A program made the translations under genes and the position numbers. From an uncultured Verrucomicrobiota bacterium (lineage in GTDB: Bacteria; Verrucomicrobiota; Kiritimatiellia; RFP12; UBA3636): a stretch of DNA of 35,760 bases. Each line of letters starts with the position of its first letter. The stretch's first letter is position 1. The stretch lies in the NCBI GenBank assembly GCA_949285835.1, contig CASEAR010000052.1, forward strand, positions 1 to 35,760, given 5' to 3'. Under the pieces are notes generated by a model. The model was not told where the DNA came from. It saw nothing but the letters and a program-made list of their open reading frames with translations, and made no database searches. Positions 26,813 through 35,670 of the stretch are shown one piece after another.

Positions 26813-26935
26813 TCTGAGATACTGCGCTGGAGCGCATTGTCAGCGGCGGAAGGGATCTGCCATGGTCGATGCGGCGAAAATGAGAAGCGGTGCCGCACCG
26901 TATGTTTTGCGGCTGCAGCTGTGAAGGGAAAAACC

Positions 26936-28405
26936 ATGAATGACAGATTTAAAAAAAATTTGATCGGAAGAATATGCCCGCGGCCGTCTGAAGCGGATTT
27001 CGGCGGCTCCGTTTACCGTTTCCGCGGCACTGCCGCGCTCTCCATATCCACAGAGAAGGAAATCCCCGCAAAGGAACGTAACAGCATCGCCGAAAAAATC
27101 AAAAAAATGTGGCCCCCGGTCATCCCCGATATAACGTTTGAGACGGCCTGCCGGTCCGTGCCGATGCAGCCGGAAAGCTACACCCTTGAGATCTCTCCTT
27201 CTGGCGTCAGCATCACCGCGCCGGATTTCGCATCCGCGACATACGCTTTGCACACCTTACGGCAAATTTGCGAACCTGCAAGAAATTCCGCGACAATTAC
27301 GGAACGTCTTATCCCTTGCGGCGTGATAAAGGACAGACCCGCCATTCCTTTCCGGGCAATCCACTTCTGTGTCTTCCCGGAAACGAACATGGCGAGGCTG
27401 GAATCGCTCGTAAGGCTCGCCGCATTTCATAAATTCAACTGTGTCGTAATCGAACCGTGGGGAACGTTCCCGTTCAGAACGCACCGGGAATTTGCCTGGC
27501 ATGATGCAAAAAAAACAGAAGCTGAATTTCATTCCATTATCCGAATCGCACACGATGCCGGATTAACCGTGGTGCCGCAACTGAACATTTTCGGACATGC
27601 ATCAATGGCCCGACACATATCGCACAAACACGCGGTACTTGATGAACATCCGGAGCTCGCCCCGCTCTACGAGCCAACCGGGTGGTCGTACTGCCTCTCA
27701 AATCCCGCTGTTTCGGAAATACTCGCAGATCTGGTAAATGAAATGGCGGATTTCTTTGAAAATCCACCGTTCTTCCACATAGGGTGCGACGAAGCATATG
27801 ACTCGCACACCTGCATGACCTGCTCTCTGCGTTCCCCGGAAGATCTTGTTGCCGGTCACATTATCCGCTTTCACGACATACTAGCCGGACGCGGGATACG
27901 CACAATGATGTGGCACGATATGCTTATTGACGCACACGACAAACGCTGGACGGGATGCGTTGCATCCGGCTCCGCAGATACCGCCGGAATTTTGAAGCGG
28001 CTGCCTGAGGACATAATCATAATGGACTGGCAGTACTGGCCGATGCCGCCTGATTCAGACACTGCGGACCGGCCCACGTCGTTGTTCTTCAAAGAAAAAG
28101 GATTCGACACCGTAGTTTGTCCCTGGGAAGACACATCAGTGATGGAAAATCTGGCGCAGACCGCTATCAATCACGGATTGTACGGGTTTATGGAAACGAC
28201 ATGGCATACATGTTCCGGGATAAACGTCGAATACATGCTGCGCTGCGCGGCGTCTGCCGCGTGGACAGGCAGGGCCCGCCATGAAAACGACCTCTCCGTA
28301 GCTCTTTCCGCAAACCTTCGTGCAATGCGTCAGGACGCGGGGCACAGTGCTTACACTGACACCGGAACCGCCGACTTCCAGATCCCGCCGCACACGGTGT
28401 CCTGA
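26936..28405 (+). CDS. GH20-like beta-N-acetylhexosaminidase
   Basis: This 489-residue protein has a small alpha/beta GH20b-type N-terminal domain (about 30-125, ending in ATYALHTLRQI) followed by a barrel. The barrel starts with RAIHFCVFPETNMARL and shows the substrate-assisted catalytic pair in FFHIGCDEAYD (D285, E286). Later barrel segments include TMMWHDML and MDWQYWPMP. GH20 enzymes remove terminal beta-linked GlcNAc or GalNAc. No signal peptide is seen at this start, so it should act in the cytoplasm. AAGGG lies 7 nt before the ATG at 26936. The frame is open back to 26471, but that extension has no recognisable domain. It is divergent from the PA14/GH50-like unit. The exact substrate is uncertain. 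Confidence 0.82.
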   Translation: MNDRFKKNLIGRICPRPSEADFGGSVYRFRGTAALSISTEKEIPAKERNSIAEKIKKMWPPVIPDITFETACRSVPMQPESYTLEISPSGVSITAPDFASATYALHTLRQICEPARNSATITERLIPCGVIKDRPAIPFRAIHFCVFPETNMARLESLVRLAAFHKFNCVVIEPWGTFPFRTHREFAWHDAKKTEAEFHSIIRIAHDAGLTVVPQLNIFGHASMARHISHKHAVLDEHPELAPLYEPTGWSYCLSNPAVSEILADLVNEMADFFENPPFFHIGCDEAYDSHTCMTCSLRSPEDLVAGHIIRFHDILAGRGIRTMMWHDMLIDAHDKRWTGCVASGSADTAGILKRLPEDIIIMDWQYWPMPPDSDTADRPTSLFFKEKGFDTVVCPWEDTSVMENLAQTAINHGLYGFMETTWHTCSGINVEYMLRCAASAAWTGRARHENDLSVALSANLRAMRQDAGHSAYTDTGTADFQIPPHTVS

Positions 28406-29272
28406 TTCGTAGGTCAAACCGCTCCACCCGCGGCAGCCTGACGGCATCCGCCCCCGCCCCGCAATCCAGCGAGCCTCCGGCTCAGCTTCGATGTGGGCTG
28501 ACGGAACCGCCGCGGGTGCGGCTGTATGTCCGTTGTCGCCGCATACGTGCATTTCCCACCGAACCGGATTGTCCAGAACGACACACAAACAGCGTACACC
28601 GTATTGCCTCATCCTCCGCGGACAGTCCCAAAAAATGATTTGAACACCCTATATCCGATGAACACACATCCTCGCCTGTCTGACTTTTTTTTCGACACGA
28701 TCCAACGGCGGATGCGCCCCACCCGCGACGAAACCAATCAGTTGGACGCAGAAGAATCTGCAGGTGCAAACGCAAAACCGAACGCCCGCCCGCCGCGTCA
28801 TAACTCCGCTGCACAATCCAGCTCTGCCGCAGTACGCAATGCCTGAAACCTGCCGCTGCAGATTGCTCGCTCATTTACGGCGGAGCGCAATGTCCGTTAT
28901 CAAAACAACAGGATAAAATTTTCACGCCTGAACTGTCCTCCGGCAGGAACCTCAGCAGACGTTCAATCGGCGTTCATGCACAGAAACACAACCGTATATT
29001 TCCCGTCCGGCATCGCGGGTGCCAGAGCGAACAGCAAAACATATCATCAGGCGCATGAGAGAAACGTCATTTCGCCGCAGCCGGATTCCGCCAATGGCGC
29101 CGCTGAACCGGGGACTGGCGGCAAAAGCCTCTCGCAGCCCGTACCGAATCCGGCGCGCAGCGCCATCCGGCGGCAAGTAAGCAACGAAGAGCCGCAACCG
29201 GCGCAACCGTATCGAAGCCCGCACAGCCTGAAAATCAACCGCAGATATGCAGCGTCTGCACGTCTGTGGGCG
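28406..29272. other. About 870-nt GC-rich spacer without a convincing gene
   Basis: The spacer lies between the GH20-like gene and rnfE, which converge. Several frames of 60-130 codons are open on both strands, as expected from GC-rich sequence, but none has a Shine-Dalgarno sequence with a recognisable domain. A 61-codon plus-strand frame from an ATG at 28660 (NTHPRLSDFFFDTIQRRM) is the most protein-like piece and remains doubtful. No tRNA or strong terminator was seen. Confidence 0.45.
28425..28518. repeat. 10-bp inverted repeat with 74-nt spacing
   Basis: CACCCGCGGC (28425-28434) and GCCGCGGGTG (28509-28518) are perfectly complementary and enclose a small GAGCC/GGCTC hairpin. The pair starts 20 nt after the GH20-like stop and could fold in the 3' end of its transcript. 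No T tract follows. Confidence 0.3.
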
Positions 29273-29902
29273 TCAGTCTTTTACACGGCACCCCATCACG
29301 CAGTGACGGCAGTCTATACGGAGCGGTTCCGGTTCCGGCTTGCCCGAACGCTTTGCCAGAAATCTGCCCAAACGGTTCATCCCGGCAAGGAGGCATCCCA
29401 ACACGATAAAGCCGCCTGGAGGCATTGTGGCCATGGGAGCAAATATGCCTATTGACTCCCGCACCAGTGATACGATGAAAAGCGCGAAAGTAAACCCGAG
29501 CCCCATGCCGATCCCGTCACACACGCTGTCCGCTACCGTATTCTTTGAGGCAAAAGCTTCTGCGCGCCCTAAAATAATGCAATTGACGACGATAAGAGGA
29601 ATAAAAATACCCAGTGTTTTGTATAAATCGGGCAGAAACGCCTGCATAAGCATCTGCAGTACCGTGACAAATGCAGCAATTACCACGATATAGCACGGTA
29701 TCCTGACCTGCGAAGGAACAAATTTACGTATCATCGAAATAACGGCGTTGGAACCGACGAGAACCGCAGCCGCCGCCAGACCCATACCGACGCCGCTCGA
29801 AACGGTACTCGTCGTAGCAAGCGTGGGACACATGCCCAAAACAAGTACAAACGTTGGATTTTCCCTGATAATGCCGTTGATTATAATTTTCAGCTTGCGC
29901 AT
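29273..29902 (-). CDS. rnfE: Rnf complex subunit E
   Basis: This 209-residue inner-membrane subunit of the ferredoxin:NAD+ oxidoreductase (Rnf/Rsx) complex has six membrane helices. The family motifs NPTFVLVLGMCPTLA near residue 15 and FIPLIVVNCIILGRAEAFA near 115 are present. RnfA and RnfE are inverted homologues that together hold an iron centre in the membrane through conserved Cys, seen here in GMCPTLA and VNCIILGRAE. The start ATG overlaps the rnfG stop by one base (TAATG) and follows GGAGGGG. The C-terminal tail is Cys-rich (DCRHCVMGC). It is the last gene of the operon. Confidence 0.93.
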   Translation of the reverse strand: MRKLKIIINGIIRENPTFVLVLGMCPTLATTSTVSSGVGMGLAAAAVLVGSNAVISMIRKFVPSQVRIPCYIVVIAAFVTVLQMLMQAFLPDLYKTLGIFIPLIVVNCIILGRAEAFASKNTVADSVCDGIGMGLGFTFALFIVSLVRESIGIFAPMATMPPGGFIVLGCLLAGMNRLGRFLAKRSGKPEPEPLRIDCRHCVMGCRVKD

Positions 29903-30432
29903 TATTTCCCCTCCAGAATATCGGAATATACAGCACATCCCTCCGCAATCGCACCGCAAACCGCCCGTGAGGAAATCGTCGCAGAAGAAATCGGCACAAT
30001 TTCCCCTCCGTCCTTGGTTACTCTCCAATCCGTGGACGCCGCCGGACGGTTTGTAACGTGCGCGACAAACGTGTCCGTTATGTGCGATCCCAGAGTTGGC
30101 GTCTCGGAATGAGACAGGACGCTGTATTTATTGAATCTGCCGTCTTTTGTAAACCCAAGCATCAGGTCTATGCGTCCGGCATAGCCTGAATTGGAAGAAA
30201 TCTCCATGGCATACCCCTTGTCGGACTCCCAGTAAATTCTGCCCGCAAGGTTCGTCTTCGTCACGGGATCCCCGGATCCTTCCGGCATGACATCAAGAAT
30301 CGACGCGCGTTTCTTCGCCTCGTTTGCTATGCGTATAGGTTCCTTGGTAACCATGTACGCCGTCGACACGACGGCTCCGCAAATCACGCACACCGCAGTA
30401 AGCGTCAGCACAAGTTTCGAAAAATCTTTCAT
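29902..30432 (-). CDS. rnfG: Rnf complex subunit G (flavin carrier)
   Basis: This 176-residue protein has one N-terminal membrane helix (about 8-30) and a periplasmic FMN-binding domain. In this family FMN is joined covalently to a Thr in a D-x-x-(S/T)-G-A-T motif by ApbE. Here the corresponding stretch is VPISSATISSRAV. The Thr and following residues match, but the Asp is Val and the Gly is Ser. Other conserved features such as YSVLSHSETPTLGSHI are normal. The protein passes electrons between RnfD and the membrane iron centre. It starts 1 nt after the rnfD stop and overlaps rnfE. Confidence 0.92.
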   Translation of the reverse strand: MKDFSKLVLTLTAVCVICGAVVSTAYMVTKEPIRIANEAKKRASILDVMPEGSGDPVTKTNLAGRIYWESDKGYAMEISSNSGYAGRIDLMLGFTKDGRFNKYSVLSHSETPTLGSHITDTFVAHVTNRPAASTDWRVTKDGGEIVPISSATISSRAVCGAIAEGCAVYSDILEGK

Positions 30433-30433
30433 A

Positions 30434-31519
30434 TCAAACAGCCTTTCCGCGCTTTGGCTCTCCGAAACGATGTACCCTGACCATTTTGTTTATCAGCGGA
30501 GTAAACGCGTTCATTATAAGAATGGCAAAAGAAACACCCTCCGGATACGCGCCGCCGGGAACACACCGAATAATCATCGTCAGAATACCGCACCCTATCG
30601 CAAAAATAACCTGCCCCTGGCGCGTGACGGGATTTGTCACCATGTCCGTAGCCATAAAGCACGCCCCGAGCATGAGCCCTCCGGAAAGGATGTGAAAGTC
30701 CACCGGCATCGCCATATCAGGAACCGCCAGACGCAGACAGAGAGCAAAAACAGCCACGGTACCTATATAAAAAACCGGAATGTGCCATGTAATAACGCGC
30801 CGGTAGAGGAGCCAGAGCGCACCGATAAGGACAGCCAGCACCGAAGTCTCCCCCATACTGCCGTTCCGGTCACCGATAAAGAGCTTCCATCTCATCTGCG
30901 AATCATAAACAAAATCCGGTTTTTCTCCCCGTTTTGCCGCTGTTTTTACCTCGCCGAGAGGTGTGGCCGTCGTCATAACAACGTCGTACCCCGGTTGGGG
31001 AACCTCAGCCGGCGCAGAAATCCCTGCCTCGGGGACCCGCTCAACACGCTTCCAGTCGCTCTCAGTCCACGATGTCATCGTCGCCCCAAATGAAATGAGC
31101 AGGAAAGCGCGCCCGACAAGCGCCGGATTGAACGGATTGAAGCCAAGTCCGCCAAAAATCTGCTTCGCTACGGCAATTGAAACCACTCCCCCCAGAGCCG
31201 CCTGCCAGAAAGGAAGCCCGGAAGGAAGATTAAGCGCCAGCAGAACCCCGGTTACAGCCGCGCTTAGATCCCCAATCGTGTTGTTCCTGTTCATCATCTT
31301 GCGGCATACGTACTCCGTAATCACGGTCGCAGCAGTACAAACGGCAATAAGCGCCAGAGCCCTCAGCCCGAAAAAAACGACCGCAGCAATACACGGCGGA
31401 ATAAGACCCGTCAGCACATCGCGCATGGTGCCGCGGACGCTCGTCCCGCAATGAATATGCGGAGAAGAACTGGTTACAAGCATTGACGGTTCGTTTACCG
31501 CACCCTTTTCGTCGCTCAT
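30434..31519 (-). CDS. rnfD: Rnf complex subunit D
   Basis: This 361-residue integral membrane subunit has about ten helices and is homologous to NqrB. It carries covalent FMN on a periplasmic Thr, probably the Thr in MTTATPLGEV (about residue 184). It is thought to form the ion path of the complex. Conserved segments include GDLSAAVTGVLLALNLP and GGLGFNPFNPALVGRAFL. Two ATG codons overlap the rnfC stop (ATGATGA): 31522 with a very short Shine-Dalgarno spacing, and 31519 with about 6 nt. I chose 31519. The gene is followed by rnfG after 1 nt. Confidence 0.93.
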   Translation of the reverse strand: MSDEKGAVNEPSMLVTSSSPHIHCGTSVRGTMRDVLTGLIPPCIAAVVFFGLRALALIAVCTAATVITEYVCRKMMNRNNTIGDLSAAVTGVLLALNLPSGLPFWQAALGGVVSIAVAKQIFGGLGFNPFNPALVGRAFLLISFGATMTSWTESDWKRVERVPEAGISAPAEVPQPGYDVVMTTATPLGEVKTAAKRGEKPDFVYDSQMRWKLFIGDRNGSMGETSVLAVLIGALWLLYRRVITWHIPVFYIGTVAVFALCLRLAVPDMAMPVDFHILSGGLMLGACFMATDMVTNPVTRQGQVIFAIGCGILTMIIRCVPGGAYPEGVSFAILIMNAFTPLINKMVRVHRFGEPKRGKAV

Positions 31520-32901
31520 CATTTGCTCCCGTGTGTCTGTTCCGTTTTCTTTCTGGAATCTTCTTCAGCCTTTTTTTGCATTCTTCTCAAAGTGAGCACC
31601 CCCTTGGCACGCCTGAAATGCTGCACGAGAGGCCTGTGCGCGGGACATGAGAAGCTGCAGGAGCCGCATTCGAAACAATCCGCGACATGGAGCGCAGCCG
31701 CCCCGTCTATGTCGTCCGCTTCTATCGCGCACGCCATTTCTGAAGGAAGCAGCCGCATAGGACAGACCGAATTGCAGCGCCCGCAGCCTATGCACGGAGA
31801 AGACGAATACTCGAACGTATGCCTTTCGTCCAGGCACAGTATGCCGGACGTGGTCTTCGTCACATAAATGTCCGGTGAAGAAACCGCAAATCCCATCATC
31901 GGGCCGCCGGCCACGATCTTTACAGGAGACACGGAAAACCCTCCTGCGGCTTCTATCAGGTACCGGAACGACATGCCACAACGCGCAATGAAATTGCCCG
32001 GCCGCGCCACCGCTTCGCCCGTCACCGAAACATAACGGCTGTCGAGAGGCTTCCCGTCAAGCACCGCGTCGCAGACCGCGCTCATCGTACCGACGTTCTC
32101 CACTACGCACCCGACATCGGCCGGGAGCCCCCCGGAAGGCACCTCAAACCCCATCGTGGCAAAAATCTGCTGTTTCTCACTGCCGTGAGGATAACGTGCC
32201 TTGAGCACCACCACTTCCACGCCTTCATCGGAGTCAATACGGGAAAAAAGCTCTATCGCATCCGGCTTGTTCGCCTCTATCGCAATGCAAACCTTTTCTG
32301 CCCCGAGAATCTTCCGGAGGATGCGGATGCCTGTCCACACGCGCTCAGTCTTCTCCAGCATCAGTCTGTGATCCGCTGTAAGATACGGCTCGCATTCCGC
32401 GCCGTTGACGACAAGCGTATGTATTTTTTTCCCGGGTGGAGGATTCACCTTGACTCCGGTCGGGAATCCTGCGCCACCCATACCCACGATCCCGGCGGCT
32501 GATATCCTCTCTATGAGCTCAGCCGGCGTACGGCTTTCCCAGTCGGCAAACGGAGCAAGCTCGTTTGAACGTTCATCCTGTCCGTCCGGCTCTATAACGC
32601 AGTGCTGAACGACTCTTCCCGCCGGAGAAGGAAGACTTTCAAACGCCTTCACTGTGCCGGATGTCGGAGAATGCACATTGGCAGATATCACCCCCGCCGC
32701 CGAACCGATAACATCCCCGCGCCTGACATGGTCTCCGACTGAAACAACCGCTTTTGCAGGAGCGCCAAGATGCTGCGACAAAGGTACCTTCAGCAAATCC
32801 GGAAGCGGAAGCTCAACTGCCGCGGAACCGGACGAAAGCTCTTTCTTTTCAGGCGGATGAACCCCGCCCCTGAACGTGTACGGAGCGTCAACTACTCTCA
32901 T
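31519..32901 (-). CDS. rnfC: Rnf complex subunit C (NADH-binding)
   Basis: This 460-residue cytoplasmic-face subunit has an N-terminal barrel-sandwich domain. It is followed by a Rossmann-like NADH/FMN domain with GIVGMGGAGFPTGVK and VNGAECEPYLTADHRLM. Two [4Fe-4S] clusters follow, with CIGCGRCNSVCP near residue 370 and CFECGSCSFSCP near 410. It exchanges electrons with NAD(H). There is no long C-terminal repeat region of the kind seen in E. coli RsxC. The start overlaps the rnfB stop by one base (TAATG), and the stop overlaps rnfD. Confidence 0.95.
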   Translation of the reverse strand: MRVVDAPYTFRGGVHPPEKKELSSGSAAVELPLPDLLKVPLSQHLGAPAKAVVSVGDHVRRGDVIGSAAGVISANVHSPTSGTVKAFESLPSPAGRVVQHCVIEPDGQDERSNELAPFADWESRTPAELIERISAAGIVGMGGAGFPTGVKVNPPPGKKIHTLVVNGAECEPYLTADHRLMLEKTERVWTGIRILRKILGAEKVCIAIEANKPDAIELFSRIDSDEGVEVVVLKARYPHGSEKQQIFATMGFEVPSGGLPADVGCVVENVGTMSAVCDAVLDGKPLDSRYVSVTGEAVARPGNFIARCGMSFRYLIEAAGGFSVSPVKIVAGGPMMGFAVSSPDIYVTKTTSGILCLDERHTFEYSSSPCIGCGRCNSVCPMRLLPSEMACAIEADDIDGAAALHVADCFECGSCSFSCPAHRPLVQHFRRAKGVLTLRRMQKKAEEDSRKKTEQTHGSK

Positions 32902-33719
32902 TATGCCCTCTCCCCTCGATCACTCAAGTCCAAATTTACAAGACACTTAGACGGACATTTGCCGGCAACGGCTTCCGGATTGGCAACCGGCGCCTTGTCG
33001 TACTCTATGCGCGCTATCGCTCCGGACATGGTCATGGACACGCCACCTTCGGCCTTCACGCACAAGCCGCATCCTATGCAGCCTTTCGAACAAACCTTGC
33101 GCACCGCCGCTCCCTTCTCCGGAGATGAGCACAGAACATGTATCCGGTGCGATCTGGGTACCAGCCTTATAAGCCCGCGCGGACATACAGAAACGCATTG
33201 ACCGCACCCGATGCAAAGCGCAGGATCCACCGACGCTATGCCGCCTTCCAGTCTTATCGCATTTTTTGGACATGCCCTGGCGCATGTGCCAAGCCCCAGA
33301 CAGCCGTAAATACACGCCTTCGGACCTCCCGATACGATGTTCGCCGCGCCGCAGTCCGTAATTCCGTTGTAAACGCTCTTCTGCTTCGCGGCGTTATTAT
33401 CACCGCCGCACATCACAACCGCCGCCTTCGGTTCGGACGCCGATCCCGACCTCCCGGTCAGCTTCGACAGCTTATCCACCACTGCCGCGCCCCCCGCCGA
33501 ACACCTGTCCACCGGCGCATCGCCGGTTATTACGGCTTTCGCATAAGACGCACAACCCGCAAAGCCGCATCCTCCGCAGTTCGCCCCCGGCAAAACCGCG
33601 ATTGCCTCTTCAACGCGCGGATCCTCCTTCACCGAAAACCGCCCCGCTATATACGCAAGCAGGACACCGCATACCAACCCTATAAGACCGATAACTACCG
33701 CAGTACCTAAAATACTCAT
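32901..33719 (-). CDS. rnfB: Rnf complex subunit B (ferredoxin-type)
   Basis: This 272-residue protein has an N-terminal membrane helix (about 5-27). An Fe-S domain follows with ligands C48, C51, C56 and C73 (NCGGCGFAGCASYA). The C-terminal half is rich in ferredoxin-type motifs: CLGLGTCARACP, CIGCGQCVSVCP and CSKGCIGCGLC, plus a further CPSKC. It is the entry point for electrons from reduced ferredoxin. It is longer and has more clusters than the roughly 190-residue gammaproteobacterial RsxB, resembling RnfB of anaerobes. It begins 21 nt after rnfA and overlaps rnfC. Confidence 0.95.
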   Translation of the reverse strand: MSILGTAVVIGLIGLVCGVLLAYIAGRFSVKEDPRVEEAIAVLPGANCGGCGFAGCASYAKAVITGDAPVDRCSAGGAAVVDKLSKLTGRSGSASEPKAAVVMCGGDNNAAKQKSVYNGITDCGAANIVSGGPKACIYGCLGLGTCARACPKNAIRLEGGIASVDPALCIGCGQCVSVCPRGLIRLVPRSHRIHVLCSSPEKGAAVRKVCSKGCIGCGLCVKAEGGVSMTMSGAIARIEYDKAPVANPEAVAGKCPSKCLVNLDLSDRGERA

Positions 33720-33740
33720 GAAACACAGCCTCTGATATTA

Positions 33741-34313
33741 TCAAACCAGTCCTGAAAAGCCCATGAAAGCCAACGACAGAAGGCCTGCCGTAACAAGAGC
33801 TATCGCCACTCCCTCAAACGCCTTGGGCGGCTGAGCCCTGTCCAGCCGCTCACGCAATCCCGCAAAAAGCAGCAAAGCCAGCGAAAACCCAAGAGCCCCC
33901 GAAAAACCAAACAGGACCGACTTCACAAATCCGTAGCCTTCCTGCGTGTTCAGCACCGCGACGCCGAGCACCGCGCAGTTTGTCGTTATCAGCGGCAGAT
34001 ATATTCCCAACGCAGCATGAAGCGGCGGCACAAAACGCTTCATCAGGATGTCCAAAAGCTGGACAAAGGCGGCTATCACCAGAATAAAAGCGATCGTCTG
34101 CATGTACTCCAGCCCCGCCGGTACAAGGATAAACCGCTGCACGGACCACGTGACCGCCGATGCCGCCGTCATCACAAATATAACAGCCCCCGACATCCCC
34201 ATGGCCGTCTTGATTTTTTTGGAAACACCCAAAAACGGGCATATCCCCAGAAATCTGGACAAAACGAAATTGTTTACAAACACAGCACCGATTACAAGAA
34301 GGACATATTCCAT
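33741..34313 (-). CDS. rnfA: Rnf complex subunit A
   Basis: This 190-residue membrane subunit has six helices and the family motifs VNNFVLSRFLGICPFLG (residues 13-29) and YLPLITTNCAVLGVA (about 97-111). Each contains one of the Cys residues that help hold the membrane iron centre with RnfE. It opens the operon A-B-C-D-G-E, the same order as in E. coli rsx. AAGGA lies about 9 nt before the ATG. The gene begins 47 nt after the stop of the PAS protein gene, and a possible promoter lies in that gap. Confidence 0.95.
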   Translation of the reverse strand: MEYVLLVIGAVFVNNFVLSRFLGICPFLGVSKKIKTAMGMSGAVIFVMTAASAVTWSVQRFILVPAGLEYMQTIAFILVIAAFVQLLDILMKRFVPPLHAALGIYLPLITTNCAVLGVAVLNTQEGYGFVKSVLFGFSGALGFSLALLLFAGLRERLDRAQPPKAFEGVAIALVTAGLLSLAFMGFSGLV

Positions 34314-34335
34314 AACGATTTATCCTTGACAAACT

Positions 34336-34366
34336 ATTATACGAAAATTCCCATATCCGTTTACAA
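34336..34366 (-). promoter_or_regulatory. Candidate promoter of the rnf operon
   Basis: A perfect TATAAT (34341-34336, minus strand) precedes rnfA. The best -35 is TTGTAA (34366-34361) at a long 19-nt spacing and overlaps the stop of the PAS gene. Transcription would start about 15 nt before the rnfA ATG. This could drive rnf separately from the PAS gene. Confidence 0.4.
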
Positions 34367-35503
34367 AACGTCATTAGACCCGGATTCCTCCGCCGCCACC
34401 GCCGTTGCCGCCGTATCGATTATTTCCCTTATCTCGGAAACAAGAGCCCTGTACCCTTCCCATACTCCCATAGCGTCCTGTACCTTTGAGTTCAATTCAG
34501 AATCAGATGCGACGGTGGAATTTGAGGCTATCCACCTTAAGAACGAAGACATGTCCTCTAAGGAGTTGGCCAATGTTGGCCTGTATTCCTTAATGCGCCC
34601 CAGAGCACCGGAGAGTTCCTTCGCAGCCTTCTCCGTCGATACGACGCGATCCCTGTCCGTAAGATCGATGAATGAAAGTACCGCCCCAACAACCTCACCA
34701 TCCGAATTCCTGTTGCACGCGGCGTTGACCCGAACACGGAAACTTTCGCCGTCATACCGCTTCGCCGTCAGCGTTTCAGCAACGGAATAATGTTCGCCGG
34801 ACAGCGAGTCCATCACGATGTGCCCGTCTCTGGAATTTTCAAAAAGGTCGCCAAGATCCCGCCCCACCAGATCTCCGGCTTCAAAAAAATGCCACAATCT
34901 CGCGGTAGCGGGATTTGCGTACTCAATCCTCGAATTCATGTCTATGACCACTATTGCATCGCTCGCATTTTGCAGGGCGTTGTGCTCCGTACGCAGCATC
35001 TCGTCTGTCTGCCTTCTCAGCGTTATATCTCGAATGAAGAAAACAAGGTGCGGCGTGGAAAGCCGAATCTGGCTGACAGCTATTTCAGCCGGGAACGCCG
35101 AATTGTCCGCTCTGATGCAGTACGCCTGCATCAGAGTGAACCTCTCATGCTGAACGTTTTCGTACAGCGTGCGTATAAGCTCGTCGTCTGACCCTGCAAT
35201 GATTTTGAAAATATCGACCTCTCCGAAACCCTCCGCCGTGTACCCGAACGCGTCAAGCGCCCGCCTGTTCACGTCCCTGATGCGCCCGCGCAGGTCTGTT
35301 ATGACTCCGGCGTCGTAGACGCTCTGAAAAAGTTCGGAGTAACCGCGCAAAACTCCGTCACCGCTGCTCTGCGGAACAGCTTTTTTTTGATGAACAGTTA
35401 CAAACGACGCCTTCGGACACTCCGCCAGCGGTATCTCCGATATGTCTGGAATAAGGTCTATTCTCATCGTGCTCGATTTGTTCATCTGAACTGTCTCCGA
35501 CAT
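34361..35503 (-). CDS. PAS-PAS sensory protein without an output domain
   Basis: This protein has about 380 residues. A short variable N-terminus is followed by PAS 1 (about 50-165, SVYDAGVITDLRGRIRDVNR then ALDAFGYTAEGF) and its PAC segment LVFFIRDITLRR. PAS 2 (about 172-295) has ASDAIVVIDMNSRIEYANPA and VLSFIDLTDRDR. A C-terminal helical region (about 300-380) follows. No His-kinase, GGDEF, EAL, HTH, AAA+ or methyl-accepting domain follows, and no membrane helix is seen. It may sense a ligand or redox state and act by protein contact. It lies directly upstream of rnfA on the same strand. The start is uncertain: ATG 35503 was used; 35485 (GGAG at 9 nt) and 35533 are alternatives. Confidence 0.75.
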   Translation of the reverse strand: MSETVQMNKSSTMRIDLIPDISEIPLAECPKASFVTVHQKKAVPQSSGDGVLRGYSELFQSVYDAGVITDLRGRIRDVNRRALDAFGYTAEGFGEVDIFKIIAGSDDELIRTLYENVQHERFTLMQAYCIRADNSAFPAEIAVSQIRLSTPHLVFFIRDITLRRQTDEMLRTEHNALQNASDAIVVIDMNSRIEYANPATARLWHFFEAGDLVGRDLGDLFENSRDGHIVMDSLSGEHYSVAETLTAKRYDGESFRVRVNAACNRNSDGEVVGAVLSFIDLTDRDRVVSTEKAAKELSGALGRIKEYRPTLANSLEDMSSFLRWIASNSTVASDSELNSKVQDAMGVWEGYRALVSEIREIIDTAATAVAAEESGSNDVL

Positions 35504-35670
35504 CTCGTCCCGCCGCAGGTACACGCACATCATCGCCCTGACGCGGCCGAATAAATTAGACGGGGCATTATACCGTTTGTCGCTCTCATTATCAAGAAAC
35601 AATATCCAAACGAGCGCGCATTGAAAAGTGCAAAATTAAATGACGCACATTCCAAGAGAAGGGAAAAGCG

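Noticed and set aside
26471-26935. 155-residue N-terminal extension of the GH20-like protein
   Set aside because: It has no domain, and a good Shine-Dalgarno sequence sits before ATG 26936. The candidate promoter would lie inside the extension.
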